In this document: positions 33,487 through 43,309 of the stretch, piece after piece
Position numbering within the stretch: position 1 is the first letter of the stretch
How the letters are laid out: the number at the start of each line of letters is the position of its first letter
From: Lachnospiraceae bacterium
GTDB taxonomy: Bacteria > Bacillota > Clostridia > Lachnospirales > Lachnospiraceae
NCBI GenBank assembly: GCA_902363555.1
Contig: CABJAM010000005.1
Span: forward strand, 248,001-312,000
Reading direction: 5' to 3'
Length of the DNA: 64,000 bases
The notes under the pieces: model-generated
Told to the model about the DNA's origin: nothing
Databases searched by the model: none
The model's input: the letters and a program-made list of their open reading frames with translations, nothing else
Translations under genes and position numbers: made by a program

Positions 33487-35343
33487 TCATGCTTTTTTGC
33501 GGCTGTCAAAATAGACAAATTTGTCAATGGCGTCCAAAATATCGGCAAATTCCTCCCGGCCGGCCAGTTCTATATATTTCCCAAGCAGTTCTTCTTCTCT
33601 ATCCCTAAAGCGTCCGTAAAAAATATCGTACAGATTATGGCCGCGCATATATATTTTGAACAGTTCCATGTTTTCCTGGATGTCCTGCACGGATGTGATA
33701 TCGTGGCCTAAAACCTCCACCAGGTGCCGCCCGCTGCTCAGACGGTACAGATATTCCTGCCACTTCATAAACAGCGTATCCCAAAAATCCTCTACGCTTT
33801 TTACAATTCCCAGCTTTGCCATAATTTCAGGATTCAGAAAATAATTTTCAAAGGAATAATATTTTAAAATCAGAACGTTTCTCCGGGTCACTTTAGGCAG
33901 CCGGTCCACATCCGACAGATTCCGCTCCTCATAGTATTTACAGAGCTGCCGTGCCAGTACTTCCGGGTCCTGCCCGTCGCCATCCCGGATCATAAGGAAC
34001 TGGTCCTTAAAATATAATTTATTGATATATTTCAGATTGGCGTAGGTCTTAATGTTCGTACAGCTATTTGTCGTGATAATAGAAACTCTGGACAAGGTAC
34101 CGTCGGCATTATAAATCTCCGAGTAATACTTCTTCAAAAGCAGCGGCAGGCGGCTTTTATCCTGGCGGCCCTCCACGATAAAGACAAAGCTGACATTCAT
34201 CAGGTCATTGGCCGTGTAGCCCAGATCATTCAGGATCACATCGATATCCTCCGGGTGGCGGGCAATGGAATAATAGTCTTTATCCAGCACGATCTGACGG
34301 ATCTGGCGGGAAGTAAAATTAAAGATCATATTGGGGGAATGGGTGGAAAATACCACCTGGTTCTTCTTCGACAGATGATAAAGCACCTCCGCGGCTGATT
34401 TTTGAAGCTGGGGATGCAGAAAAATTTCCGGGTCCTCCATAAGGATGATGCAGGAATTGCGGCTTTTTTCGTCAATATAAGCCTCCAGAAGCGACAGTAC
34501 ATATATACTGCGCATACCCTTCCCAAGCTTTGCTACCGGCAGACGGCTGCCCCGGGCCTCGTTGACGGCAATGCCCTGAATATTATACAACTGGTCCGAA
34601 TCCACACCGGCCTGATATTCGATCGTCTCGGAATAACCGCCGTTCATTTTAAAATACCGGTTCACTTTCCCGGCAAAAGCGCCCAGGTTGGATGAGTACA
34701 GCTTAAATTCCGTCAGCCGCATGGCCTCCATCACATTCAGCTCCCCCGCCGTCTTCTGGGAAATAAGGCCAATACACTGAAAACATTTCCGACACTGGTG
34801 ACGGCTGTTGAACATACACTGATGATCTTTGAGCCGCTGTAAATTCTCGTCATCCTGGAACATGAGCAGATCATCCTCTATGGCTCCCAGATGGCGCTGG
34901 CTGTCGATAAAATAGATTTTGGGCAGCACCTGGCGTATTAATGCATTATCCTTCTTAAATCCATCATCATAACGCCGTATGCCATTGCCGGAAACTACCA
35001 GGGAGAATTTCAGCCGGTTCTCCTCCAGCGATGGGAAATGGGATAAAAACGTGCGTTTCCACGATTGAAAATTTTTATATTTGCAGATAATCCCGTGGCT
35101 GTGCAGTTCCTCGTAATCCTCGTCCTCAAATACGATCTCGGTCTTTATGACAATATTTCGCTCCGGAAATGTAAAATCATCGGCAGTTACCGTGTATTCT
35201 CCCCCAAGCAGACGTATGGCGTCCAGCACTACCGTCTTTCCTGTATTATTTTTACCCACTAAAATCAGAGCATTGTCAATATCTTCTATGACCATGCTCC
35301 GAATGGATTTAAAATTTTCGATTTCCAGCCGGCCAATCTTCAT
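33487..35343 (-). CDS. OLD-family ATP-dependent nuclease with internal zinc finger
   Basis: A 618-residue protein joining an ABC/SMC-like ATPase and a TOPRIM nuclease. The Walker A is GKNNTGKT (near residue 29), the signature-like region is KLGKGMRSIYVLSLLEA, Walker B is CIILMEDPEIFLHP, and the H-loop is FSTHSPNM. The TOPRIM part has VFIVEGRQDKSRLP and LMIRDGDGQDP. A CMFNSRHQCRKCFQC insertion near residues 176-190 looks like a zinc finger inside the ATPase. OLD proteins act in phage defence (Old of P2, GajA with a helicase partner), but no UvrD-like helicase is adjacent, so this is a stand-alone class. The ATG at 35343 has GGTGAGG upstream. Confidence 0.85.
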   Translation of the reverse strand: MKIGRLEIENFKSIRSMVIEDIDNALILVGKNNTGKTVVLDAIRLLGGEYTVTADDFTFPERNIVIKTEIVFEDEDYEELHSHGIICKYKNFQSWKRTFLSHFPSLEENRLKFSLVVSGNGIRRYDDGFKKDNALIRQVLPKIYFIDSQRHLGAIEDDLLMFQDDENLQRLKDHQCMFNSRHQCRKCFQCIGLISQKTAGELNVMEAMRLTEFKLYSSNLGAFAGKVNRYFKMNGGYSETIEYQAGVDSDQLYNIQGIAVNEARGSRLPVAKLGKGMRSIYVLSLLEAYIDEKSRNSCIILMEDPEIFLHPQLQKSAAEVLYHLSKKNQVVFSTHSPNMIFNFTSRQIRQIVLDKDYYSIARHPEDIDVILNDLGYTANDLMNVSFVFIVEGRQDKSRLPLLLKKYYSEIYNADGTLSRVSIITTNSCTNIKTYANLKYINKLYFKDQFLMIRDGDGQDPEVLARQLCKYYEERNLSDVDRLPKVTRRNVLILKYYSFENYFLNPEIMAKLGIVKSVEDFWDTLFMKWQEYLYRLSSGRHLVEVLGHDITSVQDIQENMELFKIYMRGHNLYDIFYGRFRDREEELLGKYIELAGREEFADILDAIDKFVYFDSRKKA

Positions 35344-35391
35344 GTCAGACCTCACCCTTCAAAAGCTTTCCTTAATCATACCACACCCGAG

Positions 35392-35437
35392 AAAAAAAGT
35401 CATCCACTACTTCCCGGCGGGAAAAGTGGATGACTTT
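35392..35437 (-). terminator. Intrinsic terminator of the glycine cleavage operon
   Basis: AAAGTCATCCACT (35396-35408) and AGTGGATGACTTT (35425-35437) make a perfect 13-base stem. On the minus strand it is followed by TTTTTTTC. It lies 52 bases after the lpdA stop, closing the gcv operon. Confidence 0.9.
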
Positions 35438-35488
35438 CGTACGGCCTGCGCAGTAAATACGCAGACCTGTCTGAATAGTTACATACTC

Positions 35489-36925
35489 TTAACAGCGCAG
35501 CGCCTCCCCGATGCCTTCACAGAATGTGGGATGGGGGTGGATCACGGCGGCCATTTCCTCCAGCGTCAGGCCGTTGACGATGGCTGCGGCCGCCTCGCCG
35601 ATCATATCTGTGGCCCGGCCGCACATCATCTGAGCCCCTAACAGCACATGGTCCTCACTGCGGGCCACCAGCTTTATAAAGCCGCGCTCCTGGCCGGACA
35701 GCAGAGATTTTCCGTTGGCGGACATAGGGTATTTTTTCACGATGGTTTCGATGCCCTGCCGTTTAGCTTCATCAGAGGTCAGGCCCACCGATGCGATCTC
35801 CGGGTCCGTATAAACACAGGATGGCACCGCCGACATATTATAGGAGGGCGAAAACGCAGGCGCAGCATTGCCCACGGCCGCACTGTCTCCGCCGCCGGCA
35901 GCTCGGCACGCCGCCATATGCTCCACGGCGCATATGCCCTCCGCCGTAGCCGCATGGGCCAGTTGTATGCCCCCGATGACATCACCTATAGCATAAATAG
36001 AAGGACAGCATGTCTGGTAAATCGAGTTAACGACCAGCCTTCCCCGCTCCGTGGCAAGCTCAAAATCCGGACCGAACAGCCCATGGATATACGGTCGCCG
36101 CCCAACAGCCATAAGCACCCGGTCAGCAGCCACCTCAAAGGCTTTATCTTTTTCTGTATAGTGGCATATAAGGCTGCCGTCCTCCGCCGCCTCGATCCGC
36201 TCCACCATGGCTCCGGTATGGAAATCAATCCCCCGTTTTTTATAGATCATTTTCGTATTCTGAGAAATCTCCCGGTCCATATTGGCAAGGATCCGGTCCA
36301 ATGCCTCAATCACCGTTACGGAATAGTCCAGCGCATTAAACACCGAGGCGAACTCCAGTCCGATCACACCGCCGCCGATAACGACCAGACGCTTTTGGTC
36401 CTCGCCCCATGTATCCAGCTCCTCCGTCCGCAGCAGCGCGTCACTGGTGATCACGCCGGGAAGGTTGGCGCCGGGTATGGGCGGCACTGCCGGTTCACTG
36501 CCGCTGGCAATAAGAATATAATCGCCGCCGATCGTCTCCTCCTTCTCCTCTGATACAACTGTTACCTGATGCTCTGCATCCACACGGCCTGTACCATGAT
36601 AAACCGTCACCTTATTTTTTTTCATCAACCCGGCAATGCCATCGCGAAGCTGACTCACTACTGCATCCTTGCGCTCGTACATCGGCCGCAGTCCATACCG
36701 GACATGCTCCGCAAATACGCCCAGATCACCGCAGCCTTTTAATTCTCTGTAAAGCTCAGAGGAATGCATCAGCGTCTTTGTGGGAATACATCCCCGGTTC
36801 AGGCATGTGCCGCCCAGGCTGTCCTTTTCTACCAATGCCGTCCTCATACCGTATTTCGCCGCCTCCAGCGCGGCCATATAACCGCCGGGACCGGCCCCGA
36901 TCACGATCAGATCAAAATTGTCCAA
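35489..36925 (-). CDS. lpdA: Dihydrolipoyl dehydrogenase (L-protein)
   Basis: A 478-residue flavoprotein that reoxidises the dihydrolipoyl arm of GcvH with NAD+. The FAD loop LIVIGAGPGGYMAALEA, the redox-active disulfide GGTCLNRGCIPTK, the NAD loop VVIGGGVIGLEFASVF and the C-terminal His-Glu pair region VIHPHPTFCEG are present. It begins at a TTG (36925) with GGGGGG seven bases upstream; an ATG 21 bases earlier is part of that ribosome site. It is the last gene of the gcv operon. Confidence 0.95.
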   Translation of the reverse strand: MDNFDLIVIGAGPGGYMAALEAAKYGMRTALVEKDSLGGTCLNRGCIPTKTLMHSSELYRELKGCGDLGVFAEHVRYGLRPMYERKDAVVSQLRDGIAGLMKKNKVTVYHGTGRVDAEHQVTVVSEEKEETIGGDYILIASGSEPAVPPIPGANLPGVITSDALLRTEELDTWGEDQKRLVVIGGGVIGLEFASVFNALDYSVTVIEALDRILANMDREISQNTKMIYKKRGIDFHTGAMVERIEAAEDGSLICHYTEKDKAFEVAADRVLMAVGRRPYIHGLFGPDFELATERGRLVVNSIYQTCCPSIYAIGDVIGGIQLAHAATAEGICAVEHMAACRAAGGGDSAAVGNAAPAFSPSYNMSAVPSCVYTDPEIASVGLTSDEAKRQGIETIVKKYPMSANGKSLLSGQERGFIKLVARSEDHVLLGAQMMCGRATDMIGEAAAAIVNGLTLEEMAAVIHPHPTFCEGIGEALRC

Positions 36926-36961
36926 CAAAATCCCCCCTTCATGCACATCATTATCTCAAAA

Positions 36962-38017
36962 TCAGGCTTCATCCTCCGTACTGCCTGCCGTCACCATCCG
37001 ATCCCTTAAAAGCCGGCATATATCGTTTTCAATCCGCTTAGCCGCTGCCACGCGCTCCAGGCCGTCCATATTCGTGTAAGCTTCGACACATTTATGCACC
37101 AGCTCCGTCATTTTCCTGTAATCATAAGGGATTCCAGGCAGAGAGTTTTTAAGCGTCTCGATCAATTCCTGCTCCATGGCATCTGAATAGATCACTGCCG
37201 CCTGGACAATACCGCCGTCCACAAACAACTGCAGATCCACATCCCCCCAGTCAAACCGCTGTGACATTTCATGGGTGAATGGGATCTTCTGTCCATATTT
37301 CCATTCCCAGGAATCAAAAAACCGGGTATCCGCCGCCACAGACGCCCCGGCCTCTACCGGGAGCTTAAAAGGCTGCGCGCTCAGCCCATAGCAGGACTCA
37401 AAGGCTACAAGCATCGCCGCTTTTACCGATTCCACGGTTACCGGACTGGAAGTGCATTCACACAGATTGGCCACCCGGACCTTCACGCTGTCCACGCCCT
37501 TGGATCTGAGCTTTTGCTCGGATACTCTTAAATATTTACTCATCTGCTGCTTATCCACAGAGATCAGGATAGTGCCATGATGATAGCAGAAATCACCACG
37601 GCGGTAGAAAGCATTGCCCGATATTTTCCGCCCATCCACAGTCACATCATTGCGACCTGAAATTTCCGCCTGGATCCCCAGCCGCCGGACAGCTTCCACG
37701 ATTACCGACAACTGGCGGTCCACATGATAATCCGGCCGGCGTACACAGAAAGTAAAATTGAGATTGCCCAGATCGTGGAACACGGCGCCGCCGCCGGAAA
37801 GACGGCGGGCTAAATGTCCGCCGTCCTCCTCCAAAAGCTCATTTTTGCATTCCTTCCAGGCATTTTGATTTTTGCCAATGACGACAGTTTTCTCATTTTG
37901 CCACAGATAAAGAATGCATTGGCCCGGTTCAGTATGCATGGTGAGATATTTCTCCACCGCCAGGTTCTCATAAGGGTCTGTTCCCCGGGCGATGTAATAG
38001 TTGATTCGGGAAATCAT
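36962..38017 (-). CDS. lplA: Lipoate-protein ligase
   Basis: A 351-residue ligase that activates lipoate with ATP and attaches it to GcvH. The motif RRLSGGGAVFHDLGNLNFTF is the adenylate-binding segment and GRKISGNAFYRRGDFCYHHG follows with the catalytic Lys. The C-terminal accessory domain is included. Its ATG overlaps the gcvPB stop by four bases. Placing the ligase inside the operon links lipoyl loading to the supply of the H-protein. Confidence 0.94.
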   Translation of the reverse strand: MISRINYYIARGTDPYENLAVEKYLTMHTEPGQCILYLWQNEKTVVIGKNQNAWKECKNELLEEDGGHLARRLSGGGAVFHDLGNLNFTFCVRRPDYHVDRQLSVIVEAVRRLGIQAEISGRNDVTVDGRKISGNAFYRRGDFCYHHGTILISVDKQQMSKYLRVSEQKLRSKGVDSVKVRVANLCECTSSPVTVESVKAAMLVAFESCYGLSAQPFKLPVEAGASVAADTRFFDSWEWKYGQKIPFTHEMSQRFDWGDVDLQLFVDGGIVQAAVIYSDAMEQELIETLKNSLPGIPYDYRKMTELVHKCVEAYTNMDGLERVAAAKRIENDICRLLRDRMVTAGSTEDEA

Positions 38018-39456
38018 AGCCCACCACCATATCTGAGCACCGGCTTTCTCGCAGCACGTACCTCGTCCGGTCTGCGGATCTGTGCTTTCACAGGCATCTG
38101 ATGCATGCTCTCCGGGTCCTTTGCGGCCTGTTCATAAACCTTGCAGAATATTTCAATCACTTCATCCAGTGTCTCCCGGCTCTCTGTCTCTGTGGGCTCG
38201 ATCATCAGCGCCTCATGGACGATGAGCGGGAAATACATGGTCGGCGGATGGATCCCGTAGTCCAGCAGAGCTTTGGCAATATCCATGGCCGACACGCCGA
38301 TATCCCGCTTCATATCCTCCAGACTCAATACAAATTCATGCATGCACGTTTCATCAAAGGGGCAGGGATAGATATCTTTAAGGTTTTCCATCATATAGTT
38401 GGCGTTGAGCACCGCATTGCAGGCAGCCTCCCGCAGACCTTCCCGGCCCAGACTTAAAATATAGGTGAGCGCCTTTACGACCACAAGGAAATTGCCGTAA
38501 AAGCTGCGCACATTGCCGATGGTATGGGGCGCCCGGCACATCTCATAGGCCGTGCCGATCTCATTGACACAAATCCCCGGAAGAAATTCCTTTAAATGCG
38601 CCTTACAGCCCACCGGGCCGCTGCCAGGACCACCGCCACCGTGAGGTGTGGAAAATGTTTTATGGAGATTGAGATGGATCACGTCAAAGCCCATATCGCC
38701 CGGCCGCACGATCCCCATGACCGCATTGAGATTGGCGCCGTCATAGTAATTAAGTCCACCGGCATCATGGACGATCTTTGTAATTTCCAGAATATTCTTA
38801 TCAAACAGCCCCACCGTATTGGGATTGGTCAGCATAAGCCCCGCCGTATCCTCTCCGACTGCCTGGCGCAGCTTATCCAGATCCACATAGCCCTCCGGCG
38901 TGGATTCGATATTGACCACCTGGTAGCCCGCCATGGTGGCGCTGGCCGGATTCGTTCCATGGGCGGAATCGGGAATGATCATCTTCGTCCGCTTTTTATC
39001 TCCCCTGGATTCATGGTAAGCCTTGATCAGCAAAAGACCTGTAAATTCACCGTGAGCGCCGGCCGCCGGCTGCATCGTCATGGCATCCATGCCGGTAATG
39101 GCGCACAGCGATTTTTCCGCCTTATGATAAACCTCAAGACAGCCCTGGATACTGTGCTGCGGCGCCAGCGGATGAACGTTTTTAAATCCGGGCAGGGCTG
39201 CCACAGCTTCATTGATCTTCGGGTTATGCTTCATCGTGCAGGAGCCCAGCGGATAAAAACCGTCATTAACGCCGTGCGCCCGTTTCGCCAGCGCCGTATA
39301 GTGGCGGCCCAGCTCATTTTCAGATATTTCCGGCAGCTCAAGGGCAATGCCTCTTTTGGGCACATCCGGCAGACATTCCGGTACATCACACTCCGGAAGT
39401 ACACTGGAACCGCGGCCTGGATAACTTTTTTCAAAAATCAGTTTCATTTGCCGCAC
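38014..39456 (-). CDS. gcvPB: Glycine dehydrogenase (decarboxylating) subunit 2
   Basis: A 480-residue PLP subunit of the split P-protein. The PLP lysine lies in HLNLHKTFSTPHGGGGPGSG, preceded by NPNTVGLFD and HGTNPASATMAG. Together with GcvPA it decarboxylates glycine and passes the aminomethyl group to lipoyl-GcvH. It overlaps the gcvPA stop (13 bases), a coupled translation that matches the obligate heterodimer. Confidence 0.96.
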   Translation of the reverse strand: MRQMKLIFEKSYPGRGSSVLPECDVPECLPDVPKRGIALELPEISENELGRHYTALAKRAHGVNDGFYPLGSCTMKHNPKINEAVAALPGFKNVHPLAPQHSIQGCLEVYHKAEKSLCAITGMDAMTMQPAAGAHGEFTGLLLIKAYHESRGDKKRTKMIIPDSAHGTNPASATMAGYQVVNIESTPEGYVDLDKLRQAVGEDTAGLMLTNPNTVGLFDKNILEITKIVHDAGGLNYYDGANLNAVMGIVRPGDMGFDVIHLNLHKTFSTPHGGGGPGSGPVGCKAHLKEFLPGICVNEIGTAYEMCRAPHTIGNVRSFYGNFLVVVKALTYILSLGREGLREAACNAVLNANYMMENLKDIYPCPFDETCMHEFVLSLEDMKRDIGVSAMDIAKALLDYGIHPPTMYFPLIVHEALMIEPTETESRETLDEVIEIFCKVYEQAAKDPESMHQMPVKAQIRRPDEVRAARKPVLRYGGGL

Positions 39457-40763
39457 ACCTCCTTCACAATAGCGATCACTTCATCCATCGCCGCTTTGGA
39501 ATTCATTTCCGTAACACACCATAATATTTCGTGCTCGGAAATGGGCAGGCCGCCGAGAATCCCCCGATCTCCCAGGGCGTATACGATCATGTGGCTGTAA
39601 GCGCCGGAGGTCGTGACAAATTCATGGAAAAACGGCTTGTCATACGCCAGACGCAGACCGGCCCCGCTTAATCCCTCCTGGAGATAATGTGCCTTTGACG
39701 TACATTGCTTCGCCACATCGGTAAGCCCCTTTGGCCCCATCACCGCCATGTAAACCGACGCCGTCAGAGCGCATAGCGCCTCGTTGGAGCAGATGTTGCT
39801 GCTGGCCTTCTCCCGCCGTATATGCTGTTCTCTGGCCTGTAAAGTAAGGACAAATGCGCGCTCCCCGGCACTGTCCACGGTTTCACCGACAATGCGGCCC
39901 GGAAGCTTGCGCGTCATTTTTTCTGTAGTCGCCATAAATCCCAGATACGGACCGCCAAAGGCCATGCTCATCCCCAGCGGCTGCCCCTCGCCCACAGCAA
40001 TATCCGCGCCGTATTCCGCCGGCGTTTTCAGCAGGGCAAGCGCCACAGGATTGCAGCCCATGATCAGTTTTGCTCCGGCGTCATGGGTGAGTCCGGCTAT
40101 CGCATCAGCATCCTCGATAATTCCATAATAGTTCGGCTGCTGAATATAAACGCAGGCGCTCGTTTCCTCAAGCAGCTCCTTTAGCGCCTCCACATCGGTC
40201 ACACCGTTGACCGACGGAATCATAACCACCGGACTGTCGCTGCCAAAGGCATAGGTTTTGATCACAGAAATCACATCGGGATGGGCGGTTTCTGAGACAA
40301 GGATCACCTGACGCTTACGCTCCCTGCACATGGCGCAGGCTTCGGCTGCTGCCGATGCCCCGTCGTACACCGACGCATTGGCGCTGGCCATGCCGGTGAG
40401 CTGGCAGATCATTGTCTGATATTCAAATATTGACTGTAAAATGCCCTGGCTGATCTCAGCCTGGTAGGGCGTATACGCCGTGACAAACTCTTCTTTATTC
40501 ACAATACTTGTCACCGCCGACGGTATATAATGATTGTAGGCGCCGGCTCCCCTGAAAATCTGCCGGTATATTTTATTTTTGGAAGCCATAGCCTCCATGG
40601 TCTGCAAAACCTCCAGCTCTGAACGTCCGGCATCCAGCGTCAGACCATCTTTTAAAAGAACAGCCTCCGGAATATGCGCAAAGAGTGCGTCAAAGCTGTC
40701 GTAGCCGATGCTTTTTAACATCTCCTGCTGCTCCGCGGGCGTATTCGGAACATATGATCCCAT
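39444..40763 (-). CDS. gcvPA: Glycine dehydrogenase (decarboxylating) subunit 1
   Basis: A 439-residue PLP-fold subunit that complements GcvPB. Landmarks are the start YVPNTPAEQQEMLKSIGYDS, FRGAGAYNHYIPSAV, TAYTPYQAEISQGILQ and EASSNICSNEALCALTASVY. The ATG at 40763 has a weak AGGGGG in the preceding bases. A GTAAC-type repeat lies between it and gcvH. Confidence 0.96.
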   Translation of the reverse strand: MGSYVPNTPAEQQEMLKSIGYDSFDALFAHIPEAVLLKDGLTLDAGRSELEVLQTMEAMASKNKIYRQIFRGAGAYNHYIPSAVTSIVNKEEFVTAYTPYQAEISQGILQSIFEYQTMICQLTGMASANASVYDGASAAAEACAMCRERKRQVILVSETAHPDVISVIKTYAFGSDSPVVMIPSVNGVTDVEALKELLEETSACVYIQQPNYYGIIEDADAIAGLTHDAGAKLIMGCNPVALALLKTPAEYGADIAVGEGQPLGMSMAFGGPYLGFMATTEKMTRKLPGRIVGETVDSAGERAFVLTLQAREQHIRREKASSNICSNEALCALTASVYMAVMGPKGLTDVAKQCTSKAHYLQEGLSGAGLRLAYDKPFFHEFVTTSGAYSHMIVYALGDRGILGGLPISEHEILWCVTEMNSKAAMDEVIAIVKEVCGK

Positions 40764-40805
40764 ATTAAAACCCCCTGTATTTTTAAGCTTATCAGGACTT
40801 TACAC

Positions 40806-40834
40806 GTAACAGTTTAAAGCGGCCGGACTGTTAC
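40806..40834. repeat. GTAACAGTT palindromic repeat, copy 4
   Basis: GTAACAGTTTAAAGC and GGCCGGACTGTTAC form an imperfect stem within the 82-base gap between gcvH stop and gcvPA start, an intra-operon position like copy 1. Confidence 0.6.
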
Positions 40835-40845
40835 CTTTACACGCC

Positions 40846-41226
40846 TTATTCCAGCGTCTTTAAGTAGTCCTCGTATTCCTGCGCGCTCATAAGCTTTTCG
40901 CCAAAATCCACATCGCCCACCCGCACGAACCAGGCTTCGTAGGGAGCTTCATTGATCGCCTCCGGCGTATCTAAAAGCTCTTCATTGACTTCCGTCACCA
41001 CACCGTTGACCGGGGAGATCACATCGGATACAGCCTTCACGGATTCCACATCGGCAAACGCATCGCCGGCGACAACCTCATCATCCACCTCCGGCAGATT
41101 TACAAAAACAAGATCCCCCAGCTCGCCCTGAGCATAATCGGTCAGACCGATCTCCACCACATTATCTTCAATAACCTTTACCCACTCATGGGATGTCGTA
41201 TACTTTAATTCCTCTGGAAAATTCAT
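40846..41226 (-). CDS. gcvH: Glycine cleavage system H protein
   Basis: A 126-residue lipoyl carrier. The lipoylated Lys is in [17 protein letters not shown], and the start [13 protein letters not shown] is that of GcvH. It transfers the aminomethyl group from GcvPA/PB to GcvT and the reducing equivalents to LpdA. GGAGG lies seven bases before the ATG. Length is normal. Confidence 0.97.
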   Translation of the reverse strand: MNFPEELKYTTSHEWVKVIEDNVVEIGLTDYAQGELGDLVFVNLPEVDDEVVAGDAFADVESVKAVSDVISPVNGVVTEVNEELLDTPEAINEAPYEAWFVRVGDVDFGEKLMSAQEYEDYLKTLE

Positions 41227-41339
41227 TTTTTATTCCTCCTTATTTTTACTATTTTTTGTAGCTATGAGCACTTAGCGCCTGTATTTTAGGCACTTACGTG
41301 CGATGCATAAAAAATTGTTAGCGGGCGTCTTTGGGCCGC

Positions 41340-42425
41340 TTACAATTTTTTATAAAATGGCAGCGCTACGATTTCGGCCGCTACCCTGCGGCCCCGCACT
41401 TCCACCTCTACCTTGTTCCCCACAGCCGCGCAGCTCTTATCAATGATCGCCAGCGCTACTGGGTGATTTAAATATGGGCAATGGGTGCCGCTGGTCGTAT
41501 GCCCAACGCATTGATCCCCCACATAGACCGGCATATGTTCACGCAGGATACCTCTGCCAATGACAGACAGCCCCACACGCTTTACGGTAGGAACGCCCCG
41601 CTCCTCCAACGCCTTCTTTCCGATGAAATCCTCCTTGGCCATCTTCACAAAGATACCAAGCCCGGTTTCCCTGGGTGAGATATCATCATCCATCTCGTGA
41701 CCATATAACGGCATGGCCGCCTCCAGCCGGAGCGTGTCTCTGGCCCCTAGTCCACATGGGATCAGGCCTTCATCTTTTCCTGCATCCATAAGCATTTCCC
41801 AAAGCTTTGGCGCTTCCCCGGCATCCATATAAATTTCAAAGCCATCCTCACCGGTATAGCCGGTTCTTGAAATCATACACCGGATCCCGCCAATATCCCG
41901 GTCAAATAAACAACTGTAATATTTCTTTGGAATATCCGTCTCGGGTACAAGCTTCTTTAAAATCGCCTCCGCCTTTGGCCCCTGTAAGGCCAACTGGCCG
42001 ATACCTTCGGACAAATCCTCAAAGACGACATCGCCCTGCTGATGCCCGCACATCCACGCATAATCCTTATCCTTATTGGATGCATTGACCACGATCAGGT
42101 ACACATCCTCCCGGACCTTATAGACGATCAGATCGTCCACAACCCCACCCTTTTCATTACACATCGGGCTGTACCTGGCCTGGCCGTCATCCATCTGCGT
42201 GTAGTCATTGGTCAGCAGATAATTCAGATTCTTCTTTGCATCTTTACCCCTGCAAAGAATTTCACCCATATGAGACACATCAAACAAACCACAGGCGGTG
42301 CGCACAGCCATATGCTCGGCGATCACCCCCGACGCATACTGCACCGGGAGCAGATATCCCGCAAACGGTACGATCTTCCCCTTATATTTGACATGTGTAT
42401 CGTAGAGTGATGTTTTTAATTCCAT
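41340..42425 (-). CDS. gcvT: Glycine cleavage system T protein (aminomethyltransferase)
   Basis: A 361-residue THF-dependent aminomethyltransferase. [31 protein letters not shown], the [14 protein letters not shown] segment and the [19 protein letters not shown] block are diagnostic. It yields methylene-THF and ammonia from the aminomethyl group. GGGGG lies seven bases before the ATG. It is the first gene of the operon, downstream of a glycine riboswitch. Confidence 0.97.
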   Translation of the reverse strand: MELKTSLYDTHVKYKGKIVPFAGYLLPVQYASGVIAEHMAVRTACGLFDVSHMGEILCRGKDAKKNLNYLLTNDYTQMDDGQARYSPMCNEKGGVVDDLIVYKVREDVYLIVVNASNKDKDYAWMCGHQQGDVVFEDLSEGIGQLALQGPKAEAILKKLVPETDIPKKYYSCLFDRDIGGIRCMISRTGYTGEDGFEIYMDAGEAPKLWEMLMDAGKDEGLIPCGLGARDTLRLEAAMPLYGHEMDDDISPRETGLGIFVKMAKEDFIGKKALEERGVPTVKRVGLSVIGRGILREHMPVYVGDQCVGHTTSGTHCPYLNHPVALAIIDKSCAAVGNKVEVEVRGRRVAAEIVALPFYKKL

Positions 42426-42540
42426 GGTATAAATCCCCCTTTCATGGCAAAAGCTGAAATCGGATAAACATTCGCCCCACCAAACGGTTACAAAATCGGA
42501 AATCCGATATCACTTCGTTAAAAAGGCTGAACTGTTACTT

Positions 42541-42583
42541 AAAAAGAGCCATGACAGCATAAAAAATACGCTGCCATGGCTCT
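42541..42583 (-). terminator. Riboswitch-controlled terminator
   Basis: On the minus strand AGAGCCATGGCAGC (42583-42570) pairs with GCTGTCATGGCTCT (42558-42545) and is followed by TTTT. Its first arm includes the GACAGAG that closes the second aptamer, so aptamer folding and terminator formation exclude each other, a standard on-switch arrangement. Confidence 0.8.
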
Positions 42584-42845
42584 GTCTTTTTACCTGAAAG
42601 ATTCTTTCGCGAAATTATCTTAGCTGCTTTCCCAACACAAAGGCCCATTACTACAAAGCCCGCCATTGGTAAAATGGCCGCGATCCATCACGCAAAATTG
42701 CTTCTTGGGTGTGATATCACTTTCCAGAGGTTCGTCCGGATCCAGTCCCTGTGCCTGAGAGTTTTTTGGCAAATGTCTCCTTCGGCGCCGCTGCGGCTTT
42801 TATGGCGTAAAACCAAATATCCGCGGCAGGTCTCTCCTGAATCCT
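42578..42845 (-). ncRNA. Glycine riboswitch, tandem aptamers, upstream of gcvT
   Basis: Read on the minus strand, the first aptamer has GGAGAGACC, then GCGCCGAAGGAGACA, then ACTCTCAGGCACAGGGAC, all conserved glycine-aptamer words. After a short linker a second, more diverged aptamer follows, with CTCTGGAAAG at the 5' side and ATCTTTCAGGTAAAAAGACAGAG-type closing at the 3' side; the usual CCGAAGG word is replaced by GTTGGGAAAGC. Glycine binding would relieve the terminator at 42541-42583 and switch on the degradation operon. Confidence 0.9.
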
Positions 42846-42988
42846 TCATCCGATTCCATATGCTCTTGTCAATTTGAATAAATATATATTTATAGTAACA
42901 TGGTCCGTGGTAAAATTCAACAATTAAAAATTAATTTTCATTTCTGTTTTACTTTTCAAATTTCAATTTTCTCTTTAACATTTCTTCG

Positions 42989-43309
42989 TTACATTTGTTT
43001 AAGCTGCTCACTTATATCCCGGCCGCCATACATTACAGTAACGATATGTACGACTTTTTCTTCTGGAAAAGGAATATATAAAACAATATAGTTATCCACT
43101 GGAAGAATACGCATACCGCGGCTATACCACGGTTCTTCCTCATAGCGGCGGTATCTTTCCTGCAGCTCATCCAGCAAACGGATTTCCCGCCACAATCGGT
43201 TTAGCTGTCTTTCCGCATATTCTGGTAAATTTAGGTCGAATGCAATATACAGAAAAATGTTTCTTAAATCCCTGTCAGCTCTTTCTGATAATTCAACCCG
43301 AAATTTCAT
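42989..43309 (-). CDS. RelE/ParE-type toxin
   Basis: A 106-residue RelE/ParE-superfamily protein (LSERADRDLRNIFLYIA start, LDELQERYRRYEEEPWYSRGMRILPVDNYIVLY core, HIVTVMYGGRDI end). The usual function is mRNA cleavage on the ribosome or gyrase inhibition; which applies here is not visible. Its ATG overlaps the antitoxin stop by four bases, so the antitoxin is made first. Confidence 0.88.
   Translation of the reverse strand: MKFRVELSERADRDLRNIFLYIAFDLNLPEYAERQLNRLWREIRLLDELQERYRRYEEEPWYSRGMRILPVDNYIVLYIPFPEEKVVHIVTVMYGGRDISEQLKQM

Noticed and set aside
33487..35343. Calling a complete Gabija defence system
   Set aside because: Only a GajA/OLD-like protein is present; no UvrD-like helicase (GajB) is adjacent on either side.
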